A stretch of 64,000 bases of DNA from Phorcus lineatus (GCA_921293015.1 OV121093.1:27724622-27788621), one strand, 5' to 3'. Positions 23,721-36,479 are shown, numbered from the stretch's first letter. Notes: generated by a model not told the origin, from the letters alone. Made by a program: numbers and translations.

Positions 23721-25320
23721 TATAAAAACATTTATTTTAGGAATTTAATCATAGATTTGTCGAATTACAATAAACTATATAGTTCAATATATTGTTAAAT
23801 GTTTAGCGTTGTACTTACTGTAATGTACTTTCTTGCGTCACAAATTTCAAGTCCAAACAGTTTCATCCCATGAGACTATCTGGCTGGCGTTGCCTTTTCT
23901 CGGACATACATTCATAATGTGTAACTTGGTCACATATGGTTTCAATGGCATTTTATTAGAAGTAGTTAAATACATATATTAGTATAACATAATGTATTTA
24001 CATTTACCAGACCACTTTATTACTTATTGATTTGTTTTGTCACAAACATGTATCAATACACCATGGAATTCCTTATGTGACAGATGTATTACAACATATT
24101 AATGAACCACATGACTCTGAGGCGACAGTTGTAATTGATAGTTTAATCAATAACTTAAATGAAACGATATCTATAAAAAAAAACCCATCAAATTGATTAA
24201 GTCATCATTATTAAGATTAATATATATATGCACAGTTTATCCCTCTTGTGCTATTCTTAAGATTGCAAAGACATAGCAGAAGAAATTGATCAACGTTTTG
24301 TTGCAAAGTTCGCATGACTTTAAAGCATTCGATACAAATTTGCCCATAATACATAAATTTTGCATGAAATAAAATATTTTACAACGACTCCGGGACTTTT
24401 AGTGATCAACTGATCTGATCTTGTAAATTAATAATAAAAATGTAAAAAATAATAAAAATGTAAATTGTGACTGATACCTGCATGTACTGATATTTTTTAG
24501 ATAAAACTAAAAAACACATTTTAAAAATTCTAAAATATTTCCCCTTAAGTTACCCAGACCCTCAATCTAATCTGTCACGTAAACTTGTGTGATATCTGTG
24601 TTTAGAATAAACAGATGCGGGATGTGTGAGGGTTAAACAGTTTTGATATTATTTTAGATGTTTTATAACATTCACCCCAAATGTATATGTAAATGTACGA
24701 ATTCTTGACCAGCGCACAATGAAGCACATATTTACATGTGGGAGGGTACCGAGTATTAGATGACATCATGAAGATCAAGTTTTCTCTGACAATGGGAGAC
24801 GCGCAGTGGGACCCCAAACTACCTTGTCCCAATCGTGTTTTATTTATACACAGAACAACATTTCATCAATAAATGTTGGGAGTCTTTAATGATCTAAAAC
24901 TGCGTGCATTTTAACACTGTATAACAGAGGTTGGGCTTAGATGCTGTCTGAAGATCATACTAACAAAGTGCATTTAACGTATGGATTTCTAGGAATACAG
25001 TTGACGGTCTTCTGATGGGGTCATTTTTTATCCAGAAAAAGTAACAACATCTTGGTATCTTAGTTGACTAGCTATAACACAGTCAGATGTCCTTTCTACC
25101 TACATGAAAATTGTTTGATTGGAAATAAGGAAACTTCTGGAAGCCAATTTCCCTCACAACGTTTTCGAGTTAATAACCAATGACGTTATTTCATACTTCA
25201 ACTGAAAAAGAGTTAACATTTTAAATTTGTATATGGATATATTTAATGTTGAAGTTAAGATCGTACCTATGTAAAAAACATTTTTCACATAATCCAACCA
25301 AGATAAACTTAAAATATTGG
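23721..25320. other. Intergenic AT-rich DNA, no gene seen
   Basis: No ORF, tRNA or clear repeat is recognisable here. The part adjoining the LINE could be its eroded 5' portion, but I see no endonuclease motif. Confidence 0.35.
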
Positions 25321-25321
25321 A

Positions 25322-25660
25322 TTAGCGATTTACATTTTTTGTTAAATACAATCGTTTCATTGTTTCTTTTAGAAATGAATTTTTCCACAAAATATATTTC
25401 CTTTTAAATTTGTCTGTAGTTGCAGAAAGAAGGATTTGATTCATCAAAACATTGTTATTTAGTGTAATTAAACAAATCAAGTATTTTGAAATTATCATAT
25501 TTGAGTGTAAATAATGTTTGATCCAAATTTCATGGTCATTCCAAAATGTTTTGGTTACACTACAATCCAAGTTTACATGACAGACACTCTCAGGGCCCTC
25601 CTTACCAAAAGCACAAATATCGTTGTCAACAAAATGCATTTTCATTATCAAGGAGTTTTA
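25322..25660 (-). mobile_element. LINE C-terminal fragment (L1/Tx1-like zinc-binding end)
   Basis: The minus-strand ORF encodes CAFGKEGPESVCHVNLDC followed by SVTKTFWNDHEIWIKH. That is the pattern of the C-terminal zinc-binding domain of L1/Tx1-type reverse transcriptases (CxxC..E...H...C..xxFW). One cysteine of the first pair is Gly. Downstream text (LLSATTDKFKRKYILWKN) matches the usual tail. It is truncated upstream and differs from the LINE at 22.3-23.7 kb. Confidence 0.7.
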
Positions 25661-26605
25661 CATTTTATAAGCCATATCTGTATGACATATGACAAACACA
25701 TTTGACAAAGTTATTGATTTTAAACAACAGGTAAAGTGTTTTTGAGTCAAATGCCTACATATGTGATTTTGACGTCATAAATATGTAACGACGCATCAGG
25801 CAGTGCAGAGATATTTGACATCGGAAAACATGTTCTTTACAGATGGCAAACTAATTCATATTTCCACATAACATTGATATTATTGTACATTGACCACTCA
25901 CTTTTTGCGTTATATGTCTGAAATCATTTTCATAAATATTTTAAGATAAGGATTCATGCGCGAACATTAGCTGGAACTGTTTGAAGTTAAGTCTCAACTG
26001 TCTCAACCTTTGGCGATTTCATATAGGGAGTAAAACCATCCGTCTATAAAATTGCATGCGCATACGAACATTATCACCCTGGTCTAACCCAAGCTGACAT
26101 ATTTGTCGCTAGAAGGTCACCACCAACACACTGCTTTACCAGGTACCCATTTCCTGCTGGGTGAACTAAGTCTCGTAACTTGTGTCTCAGTGTGGGCAGG
26201 ACATCACTGTTTACAAAAATTTAGAAAATACAAATAATTGATTATTTAAATCAATTTTAGTGTAATCAATATGCGCAAAGCAAATAACTTCATCTTATAC
26301 TTTACTTGAAAAAGCGAATGTATTTTTTTGGAGTTGTTGAATTGTATTTGACTATTTATATATACAGTTTGTGAAACAGTAGAGTGGGACAAACGCTTTG
26401 CAAAATATACAACAAAGTCGAAGTATGAACTAAGATTCATTTATCAACTACGTCATAGTAAAAAGATAAACATATATGTGTTTCCTATATAGAAAGAGCG
26501 TCAACTAAAATATTTCTAACAAGTTGCCAATCGTCAATGTTTAGAAACATTACACATATCTTTTTAAGAGAAATGTACAAACATGTAAAGTGGACAAATG
26601 TTTTA
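25661..26605. other. Intergenic DNA with a short TRIM-flank remnant
   Basis: At about 26440-26530 the words TTATCAACTACGTCATAGTA and ATATATGTGTTTCCTA resemble the TRIM 3'-flank block at 15040-15100. The rest shows nothing recognisable. Confidence 0.4.
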
Positions 26606-26609
26606 GGAC

Positions 26610-26945
26610 AAGTATATGGCATGTAAAACAAACACTGCACGTGCAAATCGTCTTTGCCCTTGGGGAAGGTTTTTAAAAAAATCAATTAGAGCTTTGTCCC
26701 CGTTTTCCAATCTTTTTTACTTTTTCTTACAACATCATGGTAGAAGTCAATTGATAAAAGAAGTTATTATTTTAAAAAAACCAACTAAATACTGTTACTT
26801 TTTCTAATACACTTTATTACTTTGAAATTTTGACACTGACTCACCAAACACGACAGGGGAGATAATTCTGCATTACTGCACGCTTTTCACGTGCTACCTG
26901 TAAGGTGTTTATCTTTGTTTGTGAAACTCTGGCACCGTGTACATT
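26610..26945. repeat. E-box module copy 3
   Basis: The copy carries CTGCACGTGCAAATCGTC, CCCCGTTTTCCAATCTTTTT, GACTCACCAAACACGACAG and CTGCACGCTTTTCACGTGCT in module order. It is shorter than copy 1 because the middle has contracted. Confidence 0.6.
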
Positions 26946-27295
26946 TTTTACTTTTTGTCGAAAGAAATAAAATAAATTAGTCATTAGTCTCTCAAACTGT
27001 TCAGCATCTAGCATGAATTATTCATTTTGAGTATGTTGAATACTAATTCCCGACATTTAGTAACTATTCACAAGTAAGCATGCCTGATGAACCTGAAACT
27101 ATGGATAGTTACAACATACATGATATAAGTATAGTTTTTCTTAAATTTGTTCATGAAATATTAATCTCAAATCTAAACATATGAAAGGGATTCAGTTTTT
27201 TGTCCCTTCAATCTTATGTTAGATAATTTATCTTTTATATAATTGTGACACACAGATTAATCACACCGCATTTAGCAACATTTAACATTACGTGT

Positions 27296-27475
27296 TCCAT
27301 GCAAACCTAGCCACATCTTTTTTTGTGTACACCTTTTTATAAGAAAGAAACACATAGTTTGATTCCATCAACACACAGACCAGTTGGACAATACAAACCA
27401 TCATCTACTGTCAGAATGTTTCTATTAACTGTCCTGACTGCCTGAGATGAATCACTTTGTGTGTGTCTCTGTGTT
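27296..27475 (-). pseudogene. TRIM-like C-terminal relic
   Basis: The minus strand reads DDGLYCPTGLCVDGIKLCV, which aligns with the last propeller blade of the TRIM genes (EDGLQKPTGLCFDGDKLCV). Internal stops lie before and at the end. Only about 60 codons at the 3' end of exon 2 survive. It sits about 600 bp downstream of the intact TRIM gene, so it is the stub of a further lost tandem copy. Confidence 0.75.
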
Positions 27476-27489
27476 TGTCGTATTTGCCC

Positions 27490-28069
27490 CTCCATTGTTT
27501 ATTCAAGTACGGATTTTCCCCCGTTTACCGATCCCTTTTACTTATAAGTTATAAGATAAATAAGTGATTTTATCATATAACAAATTACTCTCACTATTTT
27601 AACTACACATTTTTACTGTAGCACAGATTCACCATACACTTCATAACTGCATGCTATTCACGTGCTATCCAGTGTTACATAACTGAAATGCCGGCACATT
27701 TAATTTGTTTGAAATGAATGTAATGTACAACATAGGAGAAATAAGATAACATGTTATTTATATTTCGCACATTTTAGTGTTCAATTTGCAACAGATACAT
27801 GAATGAAAACTATATTAAAATTATTTTAAGGCAACTTATAATTATATATAATACAATCAGATTATAGATACGATGAATTCGAAACTACTGACATTTCAAT
27901 TTCAAACTTAAACGTTCATCAACAAAGAAATTAGTATCGAATTATTGAGTTTTTAAAAGATATAGTTATCCCAAACTCTTTTAAGTTTTATTTTCAATGT
28001 GATACACTGTTTATTTCCAAGGTCACATCTACCTACATTTGGCATTCAATGAAAACACAAAAAGCACAC
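27490..28069. repeat. Partial E-box module and 3' flank of the intact TRIM gene
   Basis: The words CCGTTTACCGATCCCTTTTAC, CTGCATGCTATTCACGTGCTATCC and GTTACATAACTGAAATGCCGG match the second half of the module (about 27500-27705). The remaining about 360 bases are AT-rich 3' flank with no recognised feature. Confidence 0.5.
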
Positions 28070-30240
28070 CTAACCAAATCTGTATTTGGTTAAACCTTGA
28101 AACATCAACGTAACACAAAGTTTGTCTTCATCAAAACACAGACCAGTTGGACATTCTAAACAATCTCCTGCTGTCAGAATGTCTCTGATAAACTTCCCGT
28201 GATGAGTGAGATGAATCACTTTGTGTGTGTTATAGTCAGCTACAAGAGTGTCCCCTGTATTGGTGGATGTGATTCCATGTGGACGTATCAGTGCTCTGTG
28301 TCCAGTAGGTGTGTATATGAATATAGTGTCACCAGACTGTGTCAGACCGATGACAGACTTCAGATCCCAGTCTGACACCAGGATAGTGCCTTGTCTGGTT
28401 ACATGTATGTAGTGAGGATCAATGAAGCTCTGTCCTATGGTAGGAAGTGTTGTGAAGGTCTTCAAGATAGTTCCCTTCATATCAATCAGATCCACAGAGG
28501 GTGGATTATTAGAACCTGCCACCAGTGTTGACTGATCCAGAGTAGACAGACCCCAGTACTTCTTACTTGTCTGTATTGTAGACAGGAATTCCAGGTCAGG
28601 AGTCACAGCAACTGTGATGATATGTTGAGAACTGAGAAGAGACACAGCTACCTTGCCTTCACTGATAACTGTTAAACACCAGGGACTACCAGACACTTTG
28701 AGTACACTTGAACATGACTGTCCTCCTTTAGTGTAAAATGATTTCAGACGTTGAGGGTTACCATCAGCAAAAAGTGTGACTTTTGTTCCTGATACTTTCA
28801 TGACCAAACAGTCTCTAACATTGCAACTGTCTGTCACATCAAGTTTAGCGTCGATGACTTCATCTAATACAGGTGCTGCTGTCAGGTCTATGTTATCAAT
28901 CTGCTGAATGTTCAAATCTACCTTGTTTATCATAACATCCATCATTTCAATCTGTTCCTTCAGTTGATCAAGGTCGTGTTTAAAGCTGATGTCAGCTACA
29001 TCTGTTCTGTCCGTCTTCTGTGTCCCTGTGAAATCTGCTCCTGATCCAGACGACAGATACATTTCAAACAGCTGCGCCTCATCCTCCAACTCCAGGGCCT
29101 GCTGGATGGACTGAGACTGCTGCTGGTACAGCTGTAGATCCATTTGTTTTGTCTTCATCATCGACCTCAACTGCTCCTTGTCTTGTTCTGTTTGATCCTT
29201 CAGCTTCTTAATCAGCTGATCTTCCTTCTGTTTCAGTGCGTCAATAGCTTTCTTTATGGTTTTCTTTATATCTGATTCAAGCATGGACCTTTCCACCAAC
29301 AGTTTCTTTGTTTGCATACCAATATTTCCAATTACACTATTTGTTAAATCAATTTCTTTAGCCAGATGTTGTTGATTTTCTTGAAGTCTTGATTTAACCT
29401 CTCTCAGCTGAGCCTTAATTGTGATTACCTCTTTACATGTTCTATGGACAATACTGCAGCAGACAGTACACAGTGGTTTGTTACAGTCTTTGCAGAAAAG
29501 CTTAATTTTCTCCTCATGTTCACTGCAGATAAACTTCTTCTTTCTTGGAGTCTTTGATCCTAAGTTTTTCACAACTTCATGTTTCTTTGAGTTTGGCATT
29601 TTACTGTGCAGTTTCAGACATCCGTCACAAAACAAAACCTCACATTCAGAGCACCAGTGTGTGGCTGGAGTTGTCTCCCCTTCTTCTCTGCACACTGAGC
29701 AATGGTCAGGAACTGGAGACATACAAGTAAACATGGTTGTCTGAAATAATGTCACCACATTAATAGAATATATGTATCAAATGTTGAGATATCTCGTTGT
29801 TATTGCAATCGTAAAAATACATTATTTGTTGTCAAATTTTGCATTTCAGAATTTGTATTATCAGCAAAGATAGTCATACATATAACTCATTAGAAAAAGG
29901 TTTTCTTAAATTTTGCATACATTAACACATGGAAATTACTATGCATCCATAACGTACCTTGTGGGATTGAGTCCATGAGTCCAGTTAGAAGTAGTCCTGG
30001 TTTCAGCTGCCCCGCCCACTCTTCCACAGGTCTGTCAGGGTGAGGCACTGGGGTCTCTTGTCTACACGTGGGACAGGGGATGGACTTGTTTCTCACAGCT
30101 TCGGCTTTAGTTTGTAAATATTTCCCTAGACAGATCTCACAGAAGGAATGCTGACATGTAAGGGTTACTGGTCGCTGATACACTTCCATACACACACTAC
30201 AAGTAAGGAAGTCGTCCTGAAGCTTGCCTGATGTCGGCAT
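28070..30240 (-). CDS. TRIM-like E3 ubiquitin ligase: RING, two B-boxes, coiled coil, beta-propeller
   Basis: Two exons: 30240-29958 and 29712-28070. The donor is AAG/GTACGT and the acceptor TCTCCAG, in matching phase 1, giving 641 aa. The RING is a perfect C3HC4: C14, C17, C29, H31, C34, C37, C56, C59. B-box 1 is at about 99-139 (CSVCREEGETTPATHWCSEC ... CDGC) and B-box 2 at about 150-192 (ICSEHEEKIKLFCKDCNKPLC). A long coiled coil with EQLKDQTEQ-like heptads covers about 195-330, and an NHL/YWTD-like propeller about 395-641 ends in LTKYRFG. TRIM proteins of this layout transfer ubiquitin via the RING and recognise targets through the propeller; the target is unknown. It is the only complete TRIM copy in the window. 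The start is the ATG at 30240, five residues before the LQDDFLTC box. The exon 1 reading frame also runs into the intron, so splicing is needed. Confidence 0.9.
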
Positions 30241-32055
30241 TGTGGATCGTAGGTCTGCGAAAATATATAAAAAGTAATTGAAAAATTAAATATATCACAT
30301 TCAGGTGAGATTTTGTGGTATCGTATTAAAAGAGTCATTTCTAATGTGTTTATCTTCACTTTTGCATTTAATCACAATGGAAAAGAAAGGTGATGTAAAT
30401 AATTCTGGCTGGTGTCTTTAAATGTATTTTTCAAACACTGACACTTGTCTCTGAGTATATACAATGGACACTTAAACTCTGTGTGCTAACGGTTGTGCAG
30501 AAATTGCCTATTCATCCCTTGAAAAAATTGTTTACCAAGAATTAAACATTCGTGGGCTTTTATATTTGCATGAAGCTATTTATCTTTTTTACTTTGAAAT
30601 AATAAAGGTATATATCATAAAAAGTACAGCATGAACATAAACTATATTTATATTTTGTTTCATGAAATGAGTCATTGAGTTTTTGTATTATCAATGATAT
30701 TAAACCTAACATTCACTATGACTATATAGTTAGGGGCTTTTATCTTTAATATCTTAAGTTTGAATATGTTTTTGTTTTTCTATTGAAGGGCACTTAAAGT
30801 AAGCGTAATAAGATTATAGTTTTTACATTTAACTCTTTGATGCGTTTAAAATCTAGTCTGACTATATCTATCAATGAATTTTCGCTTACTTGACTTAAGT
30901 TAGGTTAATTGAGCATAATTACTATCTGTATCATCACAAAACACTAATCTCCTTTGGTATGAATTACTTGCATTGACACTTACACTTACACGGTACAATG
31001 AAGGAAATAATCTCGTGATGCTAAAAAAGTTTCAAACATCAAAGACAACAAACTCTGATTCTCTGAGAACTCTCTGAAAACTGTTACCTTTTCCCCTCAT
31101 TTTCTTCATCTTCAATCCTTCCCTTCGTGAGATTGAAAGTTTTTATACGAAAGATGCATAAATTGGAAAGTTACTTAATCTTTTGAGTTTGTATATGAAC
31201 AGGTTTTGAATAAATGAATTTATAAAATTTATAATACTCGAACAGCAAGCATATTGTGTTGTCGTCAATAATTAGACCAGATGTCAACCTGGGTCTGCTT
31301 AACAAAGCAACGTGTCACTGTGTCGCGTCTTTACTCAGACTTGCGCGTCAATCGCGTACAATCACATTAACTTCCTCTCTGTAATTTGATGTTTATCTAT
31401 CGCACGATATCATGGGGCAAATACTTATGCAATAATGAATTGACTGGAGTAAAATGTTTAATTGCTCTTCGGTCACACCAATGGTCAACATTTTGACACA
31501 TGTTTTTCTGTAACTTTTTAATAGTTTCCGTTATATTGCTTTGTGAATTTTACAAAGAAATGTTTTATTTGATTTTTTTATTATCTGTTCATGATTCAAT
31601 ATTTTAAGAGTACTTTATTTAGAGTGGATTATTTACTACGCTGCAAGGAGAGTCATATAATGGCATCGTCTCTACTCCGTGCTGCGACCAAAGAGACGGG
31701 AGTGGCAAACAACTAATTTCTTGTGATTAAAACAGTATTAAATTTCCATGAAACAATATTCAGAATATATATATTCAAAAAGGAAAAAGGATTAGCAAAC
31801 GGGCAGCAAATGCCTATATAAATGCTTCTCCTGAAACAAACATGAAACGATTAAGATATCAAGTACATTGGTGAAAATATATATTCGCAATTATTCTTAC
31901 TAAAATCAAATTATATTAAGCATTCTCAGCCTTTGAAATTTGGTACAGATTTGATTCAAACAGTATTTTATTTCCATTTCAATATGCTGCCATTTTTCAT
32001 CTTCATTTTCCATTTTCATCTGTGTAAACATGCTTCTATACCCCCGTATATATGA
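30241..32055. other. 5' flank of the TRIM gene and intergenic DNA
   Basis: 30540-30850 repeats the flank upstream of the decayed TRIM gene (GTAAGCGTAATAAGATTATAG, AACTCTTTGATGCGTTTA). A CpG-bearing stretch at about 31315-31370 (GTCGCGTCTTTACTCAGACT) is the only non-AT-rich patch. No gene is seen. Confidence 0.45.
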
Positions 32056-32059
32056 CGTA

Positions 32060-34020
32060 AAGACGACCTTTGAGCCCTTCACAATCTGAGAATAGACTCT
32101 TATACCCTCTCAGTTTGACAAATAGCAAGCTATGAGCCCTTCCCAATCTGAGAATCGACTCCTCTACCCTCTCAGTTTTATATATAGGCGAGCTATAAGC
32201 CATTCATAATCTCAGAATTGACTCCTATACCCTCTCAATTTAAATATAGATTAACTGTGAGCCCTTCACAATCTGGGAATCAACCCCTATACCCCCTCAG
32301 TGTGACATATAGGCGAGTTGTGACCTCTTCACAATCTGAAAATCTATACTCCGTCAGTTTGATTTATAGGCGAGCTATGAGCCCTTCACAATCTGAGAAT
32401 CGATCCATATATTCCCTCAGTTTGACATTTAGGCGAGTTGTTAGCCCTTCACAATTTAGGAATCGGCCCCTATAAACCCTCAGTTTGACATAAAGACGAG
32501 CTATGAGCCCTTCACAATCTGGGAATCAATCCCTATACTCCGTTAATTTGACATATAGGCGAGATGTGAGCCCTAAACAATCTAAGAATCGACTCCTAGA
32601 TACCCTCTCAGTTTCATATATAGGTGAGCTGTAAGCCCTTCACAATCTGAAAATTTACACCTATGCTGCCTCAGTTTGACTAAGCCGATCTGTGAGCCCT
32701 TCACAATCTGAGAATCGATCCTTATACTCCGTCAGTTTGACATATACGCGAAATGTGAGCCCTTTACAATCTGAGAATCGACTCCTATACTACCCAAGTG
32801 TGACATATAGGCGGATTATAAGCCCTTCACAATCTAGGAATCGGCCCCTCTACCCCCTCAGTTTGACATATAGGCGAGATGTGAGTCATTCACAATCTGA
32901 GAATTGACCCCTTTATTCTGTCAGTTTGAATAAAGATGCGCTATGAGCCCTTAACAATCAAGGAATCGGCCCATACACTGCGTTAGTTTGATTTATAGGC
33001 GAGATGTGAGGCCTTAACGATCTGAGAATTGACCCCTATGCTGCCTCAGTTTGACATAAAGCCGATATGCGAGCCCTTCACAATCTGAGAATCGGCTGCT
33101 ATACCCTCACAGTTTAAATAAAGGTGAGCTGTGAGCCCTTTACAATCTAGGAATCGACCCCTATACCTCCCTCAGTTTGCTTTAAGGCGAGCGGTGAGCC
33201 CTTCACAATCTAGGAATCGACTGCTATACCCTCTCAGTTTCATATATAGGTTAGCTGTAAGCCCTTCACAATCTGGGAATTGACTCCTATGCTGCCTCAG
33301 TGTGACATAAAGCCGATCTGTGAGCCCTTGAAAATCTGAGAATCGACTGCTATACCTATCAGTTTAAATAAAGGTGAGCTGTGAGCCCTTCACAATCTGG
33401 GAATCGGCCCCTATACCCCCTTAGTTTGACATAAGCCGATCTGTGAGCCCTTCACAATCTAAGAATCGACTGCTATACCCTCTCAGTTTCATATATAGGT
33501 TAGCTGTAAGCCCTTCACAATCTGGGAATTGACTCCTATGCTGCCTCAGTGTGACATAAAGCCGATCTGTGAGCCCTTGAAAATCTGAGAATCGACTGCT
33601 ATACCTATCAGTTTAAATAAAGGTGAGCTGTGAGCCCTTCACAATCTGGGAATCGGCCCCTATACCCCCTTAGTTTGACATAAGCCGATCTGTGAGCCCT
33701 TCACAATCTAAGAATCGACTGCTATACCCTCTCAGTTTCATATATAGGTTAGCTGTAAGCCCTTCACAATCTGGGAATTGACTCCTATGCTGCCTCAGTG
33801 TGACATAAAGCCGATCTGTGAGCCCTTGAAAATCTGAGAATCGACTGCTATACTCTCTCAGTTTAAATAAAGGTGAGCTGTGACCCCTTCACAATCTGGG
33901 AATCGGCCCCTATACCCCCTCAGGTTGACATAAAGACGAGCTGAATGTCCTTCACAATCTGGGAATCGGACCCATACCCCTCATTATGAGAAAGAGATAG
34001 CTCATCACAATCTAGGAATC
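32060..34020. repeat. ~62-bp satellite/minisatellite array with 249-bp higher-order repeat
   Basis: About 32 diverged monomers of 61-63 bp, each with a core GAGCCCTTCACAATCTGAGA followed by ATCGACTCCTATACC, then a CAGTTTGACATATAGG-type portion. From about 33221 to 33850 a block of four monomers repeats with a 249-bp period (starts near 33221, 33470, 33719) and almost no differences. The rest is older and diverged. The plus strand reads as a peptide repeat (SPSQSENRSLYSVSLTYRR) where the unit is 63 bp, but unit length drifts and stops are common. I therefore read it as non-coding satellite. Confidence 0.93.
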
Positions 34021-34104
34021 GATCTTTACACTTGCTAAATAGAATAAGCTAATAAGCTAAATAATTCCCATTTCATAATGATGAAAATACTACTAAAACA
34101 AAAA

Positions 34105-34250
34105 TTCCCAGATTGTGATCATTCCCAGATTGTTCAGGTCGCACAATCTGCAGATTGTTTAAACAATCTAGGAATTCCTAGATTGTGAGCAAACAATCTG
34201 CAGATTGTTCGAACAATCTGCAGATTGTGATATACCCCAGATTGTTCGTA
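34105..34250. repeat. Palindrome cluster built from the satellite core word
   Basis: Eleven ACAATCT or AGATTGT half-sites occur within about 140 bases. Perfect 16-bp palindromes ACAATCTGCAGATTGT lie at 34143-34158, 34193-34208 and 34213-34228. A perfect 24-bp palindrome lies at 34163-34186 (ACAATCTAGGAA plus its complement). The last two 16-mers are joined by TCGA, making 34193-34228 one perfect 36-bp palindrome. ACAATCT is also the core word of the adjacent satellite monomers. Confidence 0.93.
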
Positions 34251-34259
34251 ACATTAATA

Positions 34260-36470
34260 CCATGACGATGGAAAGTCCCCAACATATGAGTAAAATCTAT
34301 GAATAACTATTGCGCAATACCATTGTCAACCCGCTGTTTGTTAAAGAGTAAATATGTTCCCATCTGATATATGTCCCGTCTTAGATGTGTTAAAACGGTA
34401 CAATGTATACGTAGCCACTTCAATGAATACCACCCGCTTCTTTAGTCACAACTCGCATTGGCCATACAGTGTAGCGAGAGATAAGGATGAACTTTAGTTC
34501 ATGGTGGTGGGATGAGCACATTGTGGAGAGTGATTTCATTGTTTTTGTAGACAGTTGTAGACGAAACCATACGATTTATATTGCTGAAGTATGCACACTA
34601 GTGCTTGTGTATAGTCTTTCCTACAGGGATATGAACGCGCTGATTGAAGTAATTATTCTTGGTATCAACGTGATTGAAGGGACGCCTGAATGAAGAAATG
34701 TTGTTCAAGCTACAAAAAATGTTGATTTGTATTCAAATAGAAAATTGTTTCGACGAAATCATTGTGCATTCCTCTTTTTCAAAATAATTGTAATCGAATA
34801 TGCTAATACTAAGAAGTCAATGAAGCCAAATACATGTTTGTGATTATTACTAAATCATTTACTGTAATTTATGATTAGATTCTCACAAATGGAGTCAAAG
34901 TCGACAGAGTCTATGGACATATTATGGTAAGGAATTAAGATGTAGGTAATCAGGTTGTTATTAAAACGTGTGTGAGAATAAACCTAATGACCCGACCATA
35001 AGTAAGATTATAAGTAAGACCTCATGTATTTTTCTCATATGTGGAATTCCGGAGCAAAACCTAAAACGACATATCTGATTTCAGACAAAAGATGGATAAA
35101 ATTCAAAACTTCAAACTCCACAACATGTGATTTTAGGAATAGGCGAAACCTAACTTTCTAAAAACCTTTCAGAGTAATGCACCCATCATAGAATAAATCG
35201 GGAAAATAGTTTTAGGTAACTGAACCCATCCAACACTCACTGATCTATTGCAGGCTTTTTATACATCTAAAGGATTACAAGAACCATAAGGTTATAACTC
35301 CAAAAATATTAAAAGCAGCATGCCAAAAACAGAAGACATGCACATCACTGACACATATCCAAAGCATATGTAACGTTTCAGAAAGATTGATCAAAACCTG
35401 TGGAAGAATTAGATTTCGCGAGACAGGTACTGACGTTCTGAGTTGACTTGACTTTGTAATTCCACTAGTTGTGACCGTTTTTTCACAAATCCGTGATATA
35501 ATAAGTCATTACGCCTTACCAAATAAGGAATTATTATCAATTTCAGCAACTACTTTTTTCCTTGATACAATGAGAAGAAAGAACGATTTTGTCATAAGGG
35601 ACTTTAACAACTTATTATTTGAGAGTCAATGCAGATAGTATGTAAGCAACGTTTGTTTTGAGTTAACACTACTGCTTCTACGTCTTTATAATTATTCACC
35701 CATTAATAAGGCTAAACAAAATAACAAGCTATAGTAAATTGTACGTACTATTGACTGAAATGTTGACTCGTGTACTAGTTATACACGTATAAATCAAACA
35801 TAAAAGGATAAACATAATCTAATACAGAAAAGGGTGTTTTTGAGGTATCTGTTATCTTTTCACTATACAGGCAAAATTAATACAATAGATAATGAAAACT
35901 GTACCTTGAAGAGTGGTCACAAGGTTCCAAAGATGGGGATCTTCACCGTGGGCTGACTTTCACTTAGGTGACTTTACATCTGAGTTGCATGTATCCTTAT
36001 GCTATGACTAAGTTGTGCAGAATGATTGAATAGTCACATGATGTTTAAAAGTTATTTCTGTTTCAAGGCCGTATTTTGTTTGCTTTGTCATGCATGTGAA
36101 CTCAAAATATATTTTCCATTGCTTTGTATGTCTTCTCGAAGCATCATTGAAATACTACTTTTCCTGTTTGACTACTTGTGTTCCCATGAGCTGTATACAT
36201 GCATATATATATATACTTATCTATTTTTAGATTTGTAAACAGACCCTTCTTTGTGTTTTTAAAACGTGTCACTTTGTGTACAGCCATCAAATAAACAAGT
36301 TCATAAAACGATCATCATAAACATTGTAACGAGATTTTGGGACATATTCTTTTTATACCAAAGCTTACAAGATTTTAACATTTTGAAAGTCACATAGTTA
36401 AAATGGAGGTTTTTGTTACAACAATGACATGAAGGGGATCAGAATATTCATTTCATAGTGCATCATCTTT
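34260..36470. other. Intergenic AT-rich DNA, no gene seen
   Basis: A short ATG ORF (34487-34693, 68 codons) has no recognised similarity and is not called. No repeats were noticed. Confidence 0.4.
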
Positions 36471-36479
36471 GATTATTAA

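Noticed and set aside
29421-29744. Plus-strand ORFs opposite the intact TRIM gene
   Set aside because: They are antisense shadows of exon 2. The same shadow occurs opposite the other TRIM copies.
32060-34250. CRISPR-like repeat array
   Set aside because: The regular spacing tempted, but the spacers are themselves repeats, the genome is eukaryotic and no cas-type gene is near. It is a satellite.
34487-34693. 68-codon ATG ORF after the palindrome cluster
   Set aside because: No similarity and no supporting signals. Proximity to the satellite is not evidence of function.
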